Assembly (NCBI GenBank): GCA_910584205.1
Contig: CAJUAA010000017.1
Coordinates: 1 to 64,000, forward strand
DNA: 64,000 nucleotides
Direction: 5' to 3'
DNA from: an uncultured Lachnospiraceae bacterium
GTDB taxonomy: Bacteria; Bacillota; Clostridia; Lachnospirales; Lachnospiraceae
The notes under the pieces are model-generated. The model did not search any database. It was not told where the DNA came from and saw only the letters and a program-made list of their open reading frames with translations. Positions 58,940-64,000 of this stretch are shown one piece after another. The stretch's first letter is position 1; every line of letters starts with the position of its first letter. The translations under genes were made by a program, and so were the position numbers.

Positions 58940-60556
58940 TCAGCATTCGCGGATACGTTTTCTCAGCTCCAGTGTATATCCCGGCGATACGGACAGTTCG
59001 TCAATACCCATCTGTACAAATCTCGCCGTCAGTTCTTCATCTGCTCCCAGCTCGCCGCAGATTCCGCACCATGCGCCGTATTTGTGCGCATTCTCGATGG
59101 TCATCTGGATCAGGCGCAGGATCGCTTCATGATGAGGATCAAAGAAATTATCCAGAGACTGATTCTGACGGTCGATGGCCAGTGTATACTGACTCAGGTC
59201 ATTGGTACCGATACTGAAAAAGTCCACATGCGGCGCCAGCAGGTCGCTGGTTACTGCCGCTGCCGGAGTCTCGATCATAATGCCGAGCTCCACCTCGCCC
59301 ATGGCAACGTCCTCTCTGGCCAGCTCCAGCTTCACTTCCTCGACGATCTCCTTAATCTGCTCGATCTCCTTCACAGAGATAATCATCGGGAACATGATTC
59401 CCAGATTGCCGAACGCAGACGCGCGGAACAGCGCACGCAGCTGGGTCTTGAACACTTCTTTTCTCGTCAGGCAGATACGGATCGCGCGATAGCCAAGCGC
59501 CGGATTGTCTTCCTTCGGAAGTTCAAAATAGTCGATCTGCTTGTCTGCGCCGATATCCAGCGTACGGATAATGACCTTTTTGCCCTCCATACGGGACAGA
59601 ACGGTCTTATATGCCTCAAACTGCACCTCTTCACTGGGATAATCGTCGCATCCCAGATACAGGAACTCACTGCGGAACAGGCCGATACCTTCGGAATCAT
59701 TCTCCAGAACCGCGTCCACATCATTGACGCCGCCGATGTTGGAATACAGATGAATGTGCTTGCCTGCTTTGGTAACCGTCTCCTTCCCCTTCATCTCCTG
59801 AAGAAGCGCCCTCTGCTCGTCTGCCTTTCTCTTCTTCTCGACCATCTTCGTCATGGTTTCCTCATCCGGATCGATATAGATCAGGCCGGCAAAACCGTCT
59901 ACAATCGCCTGTCTTCCATGATATTCCTGATCTACCTCAATATCCGTTGTCACAAGCGACGGAATATTCATGGTCCTGGCGAGAATTGCCGTATGGGAAT
60001 TGGCGGAACCCTTCTGGGTCACGATGGCCAGAAGCTTGCTCTTGTCAAACTGTACGGTCTCACTGGGCGCAAGGTCTTCCGCTACAATGATGACCGGCTC
60101 CGGCATCGCCTCGGGGCTTACCTGTGTTCCATTCAGGATCGAGATCAGACGATCGGAAATGTCGTGGATATCCGCCGCCCTGCCTCTCATATAATCATCA
60201 TCCATGCTCAAAAACATGGCTGCCATCTGCTCTCCGGTCATGAATACAGCGTATTCTGCATTCATCTTGTCGTTTTCAATGATACCGGTGATGGACTCGT
60301 TGTAATCCAGGTCGTCCAAAAGCATCTGATGGACATCAAAGATCATGGCCTCTTCTTCGCCAACGTCCACTCTCGCTTTTTCGTAAAGCCCTTTTAACTG
60401 GCTCATCGCCTTTTCCTTCGCCGCCTCAAAACGGGCAAGCTCGGCAGCGGTATCCTCGATCTCCACCTTATTGACCGCCTTTTCAGCCTTGCGGTATACG
60501 AAAATACTGCCAATGGCAACTCCCTTGAATACACTCTTGCCTTCTCTTACAATCAT
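58940..60556 (-). CDS. ptsI: PTS enzyme I (PEP-protein phosphotransferase)
   Basis: 538 residues from the ATG of MIVREGKSVFKGVAIGSIF (60554-60556), with GGAGG 7 nt upstream. The phosphorylated His is in GSANSHTAILARTMNIPSLV. The PEP-binding barrel shows GIGLFRSEFLYL, GYRAIRICL and SIGTNDLSQYTLAIDRQN. The active-site Cys region is WCGICGELGAD. It transfers phosphate from PEP to HPr, encoded next. The start overlaps the rpoZ stop (ATGA), an unusual coupling of a PTS gene to an RNA polymerase subunit gene. Confidence 0.96.
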   Translation of the reverse strand: MIVREGKSVFKGVAIGSIFVYRKAEKAVNKVEIEDTAAELARFEAAKEKAMSQLKGLYEKARVDVGEEEAMIFDVHQMLLDDLDYNESITGIIENDKMNAEYAVFMTGEQMAAMFLSMDDDYMRGRAADIHDISDRLISILNGTQVSPEAMPEPVIIVAEDLAPSETVQFDKSKLLAIVTQKGSANSHTAILARTMNIPSLVTTDIEVDQEYHGRQAIVDGFAGLIYIDPDEETMTKMVEKKRKADEQRALLQEMKGKETVTKAGKHIHLYSNIGGVNDVDAVLENDSEGIGLFRSEFLYLGCDDYPSEEVQFEAYKTVLSRMEGKKVIIRTLDIGADKQIDYFELPKEDNPALGYRAIRICLTRKEVFKTQLRALFRASAFGNLGIMFPMIISVKEIEQIKEIVEEVKLELAREDVAMGEVELGIMIETPAAAVTSDLLAPHVDFFSIGTNDLSQYTLAIDRQNQSLDNFFDPHHEAILRLIQMTIENAHKYGAWCGICGELGADEELTARFVQMGIDELSVSPGYTLELRKRIREC

Positions 60557-60879
60557 TCTGCTTCCTCCCAATCCATAGTTTCCTCTTGATCCTCTTCCGG
60601 ATCTTCCCCGGCAGAAACTTCTGCTTCGCATTCTTCCGCCGGTTCTTCTTCGTCCGTCTCCGGCTCAATCGTCACAAACCCCTTGCTCACTTCCTCCACT
60701 GCAACGGAAAGCGGCTTCTTACCCCGATCATCCACATATGCCTCCTCTCCTGCGATCAGCTGTCTTGCTCTCCTGGCAGTTGCAAGAACGATGGAATAGC
60801 GGCTGTTTACCGCCGGCGTATCCCCTTCTGCCTCACTGTTGATTGTTTTCATTAAGTCTGTATAAGACGGATGTAACAT
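60553..60879 (-). CDS. rpoZ: RNA polymerase omega subunit with acidic tail
   Basis: 108 residues. The omega signature is NSRYSIVLATARRARQLIAG, followed by KKPLSVAVEEVSKGFVTI. A strongly acidic C-terminal extension of about 35 residues (EEEPAEECEAEVSAGEDPEE) makes it longer than the usual 60-90. Omega helps assemble and stabilise RNA polymerase. Gene order yicC-gmk-rpoZ is normal for Firmicutes; the 4-nt overlap with ptsI is not. Confidence 0.9.
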   Translation of the reverse strand: MLHPSYTDLMKTINSEAEGDTPAVNSRYSIVLATARRARQLIAGEEAYVDDRGKKPLSVAVEEVSKGFVTIEPETDEEEPAEECEAEVSAGEDPEEDQEETMDWEEAE

Positions 60880-60882
60880 AAC

Positions 60883-61515
60883 TCATTCTCCTTTCGAAAA
60901 GCGTTTCAGTTCTTTCCTTACTCTATCAATCAATTCCCCGCTGCGAACGATTCTCTGATGCTCGCTCTCGATGATTCCGTGAATCTTCATCACGCACTCG
61001 TCCAGATCCTCGTTCACCACCAGGTAGTCATATTCTTCCATTCCTTCTGACTCCTGCTCTGCCCGCATCAGGCGCTGCAGGATCACTTCTTTCGTCTCTG
61101 TCCCTCTGCGGTCAAGGCGTTCTCTCAGCGTATCGATGTCCTTTGTCGTCACAAACAAAAGCACCGCATCCGGAAACTGTTCCCGAATCCTGCGCGCTCC
61201 CTGGATCTCGATCTCCAGGATCACATCTCTGCCTTCGCTGAGTTTTTCTTCCACATAGGCTCTCGGCGTTCCGTAATAATTCCCCACATAACACGCATAC
61301 TCGATCAGTTCGCCGTCTGCGATCATCTGTTCAAATGCCTCTCTGCTTTTAAAAAAGTACTCTCTCCCCTCTTTCTCACCTTCTCTTGGCGCACGGGTAG
61401 TCGCCGATATGGATAACGCATACTGCTCATACCGCCTGAGCAGTTCCTTCATGATAGTCCCTTTACCGGCTCCCGAAAAACCCGACACTACAATCAATAT
61501 TCCCTGTCTGTCCAT
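60883..61515 (-). CDS. gmk: Guanylate kinase
   Basis: 210 residues. P-loop SGFSGAGKGT, GMP-binding region SISATTRAPREGEKEGREYFF, then GNYYGTPRAYVEE and ILEIEIQGARRIREQFPDAV. It converts GMP to GDP using ATP. It begins 8 bp after the yicC-like gene and ends 3 bp before rpoZ, all in one operon. Confidence 0.97.
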   Translation of the reverse strand: MDRQGILIVVSGFSGAGKGTIMKELLRRYEQYALSISATTRAPREGEKEGREYFFKSREAFEQMIADGELIEYACYVGNYYGTPRAYVEEKLSEGRDVILEIEIQGARRIREQFPDAVLLFVTTKDIDTLRERLDRRGTETKEVILQRLMRAEQESEGMEEYDYLVVNEDLDECVMKIHGIIESEHQRIVRSGELIDRVRKELKRFSKGE

Positions 61516-61523
61516 ATACTATC

Positions 61524-62402
61524 CTATTCTATATTCTGAATCTGTTCCCGCACTTTCTCGATGGCGGTCTTCAGGTCGATGGCATGGTTCGACACTTCCA
61601 GGTCATTGGCCTTGGAGAGCGTCGTATTCGCCTCGCGGTTCATCTCCTGGGCGATAAAATCCATCTTCCGTCCGATCCCCCCGCCTGTCTCCAGCGCGGC
61701 TTTCATGGCTTCCACATGACTTTTCAGGCGCACCACCTCTTCGTCCACACAGATCTTGTCTGCAAACAGCGTCACCTCTGTCAGCAGCCTGCTTTCGTCG
61801 ATCTGCGCGTCCTCGAACAGTTCGCGCACTTTCATCTCCAGTTTCTTTCTGTACTCCGCAAGAATCTGCGGCGAACGCTCCTCAATAAACGCAACTGTAT
61901 GGAGGATCTCGTCCAGCTTTCCTGTCAGATCGCCTTTCAGGGCCTCCCCCTCACAAATCCGCGATTCCACAAATTTCTCACATCCGCCACGGACCGCACG
62001 CTCCAGAAGATGCCAGATCTCATCTTCGTCCTGCTTCTGCTCTTCCATCACCAGAACCTCCGGACAGCGCGCAAGAACAGACACCTGAATATCATTCTTC
62101 AGGCCGAACTGTTCCTCCATCTGACGAAAATATTCCATATACTGCCCGGCAATCTTCCGGTTATAAGCCAGAGCAGCGTTGCTCTCACTCAGATCCTCGT
62201 AGCTGACATAGACATCCACTTTGCCCCGCTCCATATACTCCTTCAGGACACTACGGATCGCTGAATCAAAAAAATTCAGCTTCTTCGGCATCTTGATACT
62301 CACATCCAGGTAGCGGTGGTTCACCGATTTCATCTCAACCGTAATCTTCCGGTCTCCTTCTGAAACCTCGCAGCGGCCAAAGCCCGTCATACTTTTTATC
62401 AT
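61524..62402 (-). CDS. yicC: YicC-family endoribonuclease
   Basis: 292 residues from the ATG of MIKSMTGFGRCEVSEGDRKI (62400-62402), the family's standard start. The N-terminal domain includes EMKSVNHRYLDVSIKMPKKL. The C-terminal DUF1732 part has AAGG-like ALETGGGIGRKMDFIAQEMN and REANTTLSKANDLEVSNHAI. YicC proteins have been described as endoribonucleases. It is followed directly by gmk; the remA (DUF370) gene often placed between them is absent. Confidence 0.94.
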   Translation of the reverse strand: MIKSMTGFGRCEVSEGDRKITVEMKSVNHRYLDVSIKMPKKLNFFDSAIRSVLKEYMERGKVDVYVSYEDLSESNAALAYNRKIAGQYMEYFRQMEEQFGLKNDIQVSVLARCPEVLVMEEQKQDEDEIWHLLERAVRGGCEKFVESRICEGEALKGDLTGKLDEILHTVAFIEERSPQILAEYRKKLEMKVRELFEDAQIDESRLLTEVTLFADKICVDEEVVRLKSHVEAMKAALETGGGIGRKMDFIAQEMNREANTTLSKANDLEVSNHAIDLKTAIEKVREQIQNIE

Positions 62403-62574
62403 TTCTACTCGTCCCCATGATCCTGGCGCGATATCCATCCGCCGTACTTGAATCTATTATAGTTGATTTTGGAAATCTTGTCAATTATAATGAAAAGGCG
62501 GAGGTTGTATTTGTCCGAAACCGGAAAACACTGTACAACCTTCCCCACAGTTTTCATGAAAAGGAGTATTTATT

Positions 62575-64000
62575 ATGGCATTTGACGGTATTACCATTGC
62601 TGCTGTGACATATGAACTAAATCAAAAACTGGCCGGCGGAAGGATCACGAAGATCACCCAGCCGGAGACGGACGAACTGCTGCTGTCTGTCAGGTCCCGG
62701 GAAGGCTCCTTCCGCCTGCTGTTATCGGCCAGCGCCAGCCTTCCTCTGGCCTATCTGACCGACAGCAAAAAGCCCGCGCCCATGACCGCCCCCAATTTCT
62801 GCATGCTGCTCCGCAAACACATAAGCGGCGGGCGGATCCTGTCTGTCACTCAGCCGTCTCTTGAGCGCATCCTGCGGTTTGAAATCGAGCATCTGGACGA
62901 AATGGGCGATCTCTGCCGAAAATATCTGATCGTAGAGATCATGGGCAAACACAGCAATCTCATTTTCTGCACGGACACGGACCAGATCATCGACAGTATC
63001 AAGCACGTCTCCGCCCAGATGAGTTCTGTTCGGGAAGTGCTGCCCGGACGAAACTATTTTATCCCGGACACACAGGAAAAAGCAGACCCCCTGCAGCTTA
63101 CGGAGCAGGCATTCACCGCCCTGATCGGGCAGAAAGCCGCCCGGCTCTCCAAAGCGCTGTACACCTCCCTGACCGGGCTGAGTCCCGTCGCGGCCGAAGA
63201 AATCTGCGCCAGGGCTTCCCTGGAATCCGACCGGACCGCCAGCTCCTTCAGTCCGGAAGAACTGATTCACCTGTACAGGACATTTGTTCGTTTTCTGGAA
63301 CCGGTACGCTCCGGCGCCTTTACTCCCGCCGTCTATTATGACGGAAACGCACCTGCGGAATTTTCCTGTCTTCCGCTTACCATTTACAGCCACTGCAGAA
63401 AGGAAGACTTTTCTTCCGCTTCCCGGATGCTGGAACGCTACTACGCCGAAAAAAACACGCTGACCCGTATCCGGCAGAAATCCACGGACCTGCGCCGGAT
63501 CGTGCAGACTGTCCTGGAACGGAACGTCAAAAAGTACGACCTGCAGGCAAAACAGCTGAAAGACACGGAAAAACGCGAAAAATACCGCGTCTACGGAGAA
63601 CTGATCAACACCTACGGATACGGCGTGGAACCCGGCAGCAAAAGCTTTGAAGCGCTGAACTACTATACCGGCGAAACCGTTGCCATCCCTCTGGACCCTC
63701 AGATACCGGTTCAGGAAAACGCGAAAAAATATTTTGACAAATACGGAAAATTAAAGAGAACCTTTGAGGCCGTCACAAAGCTTCTGGAAGAGACCGGCGC
63801 CGAGATCGAACATCTTCGTTCCGTCCAGACCGCCCTGGATATCGCCCTGCAGGAGGAAGACCTGGTGCAGATTAAGGAGGAGCTGATGGAATCCGGCTAC
63901 ATCCGGAAGCGGAATCCGGGCAGCAAACGTCCCAGAATCACCTCCAGGCCTTTCCATTACATCTCCGCTGACGGCTATCACATGTATGTGGGAAAAAACA
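62575..64000 (+). CDS. rqcH: RqcH/NFACT protein (fibronectin-binding-like), cut by the window edge
   Basis: An open frame from ATG 62575-62577 (AAGGAG 8 nt upstream) to the right edge, 475 codons with no stop, so the C terminus lies outside. It starts MAFDGITIAAVTYELNQKLA and GGRITKITQPETDELLL, the NFACT-N signature of RqcH / FbpA proteins. A helical coiled-coil middle follows (TRIRQKSTDLRRIVQTVLER), and the NFACT-R region begins at the edge (FHYISADGYHMYVGKN). RqcH drives alanine tailing of stalled nascent chains on 50S subunits. It is divergent from yicC. Confidence 0.95.
   Translation, partial: MAFDGITIAAVTYELNQKLAGGRITKITQPETDELLLSVRSREGSFRLLLSASASLPLAYLTDSKKPAPMTAPNFCMLLRKHISGGRILSVTQPSLERILRFEIEHLDEMGDLCRKYLIVEIMGKHSNLIFCTDTDQIIDSIKHVSAQMSSVREVLPGRNYFIPDTQEKADPLQLTEQAFTALIGQKAARLSKALYTSLTGLSPVAAEEICARASLESDRTASSFSPEELIHLYRTFVRFLEPVRSGAFTPAVYYDGNAPAEFSCLPLTIYSHCRKEDFSSASRMLERYYAEKNTLTRIRQKSTDLRRIVQTVLERNVKKYDLQAKQLKDTEKREKYRVYGELINTYGYGVEPGSKSFEALNYYTGETVAIPLDPQIPVQENAKKYFDKYGKLKRTFEAVTKLLEETGAEIEHLRSVQTALDIALQEEDLVQIKEELMESGYIRKRNPGSKRPRITSRPFHYISADGYHMYVGKN

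Overview
The window looks like about 64 kb of a chromosome from a GC-rich Clostridia member (Bacillota), most likely a gut Lachnospiraceae. The evidence is the housekeeping content and order (yicC-gmk-rpoZ, era-yqzL-recO, a type-1 glycyl-tRNA synthetase, a PPi-type phosphofructokinase next to pyruvate phosphate dikinase, PTS HPr and enzyme I), strong AGGAGG ribosome-binding sites, and host-glycan-facing secreted proteins. No rRNA, tRNA, CRISPR array, transposase or replication origin was found. Taxonomy is an inference; nothing in the window fixes the species.

Layout. 1-4.8 kb: a BlaI/BlaR1-like regulator and membrane protease pair, an S58 (P1) peptidase with an ECF transporter S-component, and an ArsR/SdpI-like autoregulated pair. 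4.8-8.6 kb: cupin plus SseB-like genes, and an MBOAT acyltransferase with an SGNH hydrolase partner (cell-envelope O-acylation). 8.8-15.3 kb: a two-gene secreted module, a very large dockerin-bearing M60 metallopeptidase and a membrane-anchored protein with a cohesin-like domain. 15.4-18.0 kb: a three-part flavodiiron-rubredoxin-oxidoreductase fusion for O2/NO reduction.

The centrepiece is 18.0-38.9 kb, a minus-strand array of eleven tightly spaced genes behind one strong promoter, plus an M50-type membrane protease at its 3' end. In transcription order it encodes: a HerA-like ATPase; a cytoplasmic Big2/Ig-like protein; a transglutaminase-like protein; a huge acidic-repeat protein with an HExxH-type domain and a C-terminal TNT-like (NAD glycohydrolase toxin) domain; a GrpE-domain protein; a lid-less Hsp70; a J-like zinc-ribbon/FN3 protein; a zinc-ribbon GTPase; a GAP1-type GTPase-associated protein; a small membrane protein; and a membrane-anchored zinc-ribbon GTPase. 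The GTPase and GAP1 families belong to predicted prokaryotic conflict systems. The combination of a private Hsp70/GrpE/J triad, two GTPases, a HerA motor and a toxin-like effector is the best candidate for an undescribed system. A terminator-like hairpin lies between its promoter and first ribosome-binding site, which suggests the operon is kept silent by attenuation.

39.2-45.3 kb: a divergent membrane protein with a PstS-like domain, then a Bce-type two-component system with its ABC transporter (antimicrobial-peptide sensing and detoxification). 45.3-47.4 kb: an AT-richer accessory patch with a flavodoxin/FMN-reductase fragment, an alpha/beta-hydrolase and two small orphan genes. 47.4-64 kb: core genome. 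ppdK and pfp support PPi-linked glycolysis; glyS, a lipoprotein, recO, yqzL, era, a PreP-like M16C protease, ptsH, ptsI, rpoZ, gmk and yicC all run on the minus strand; rqcH runs on the plus strand off the right edge.
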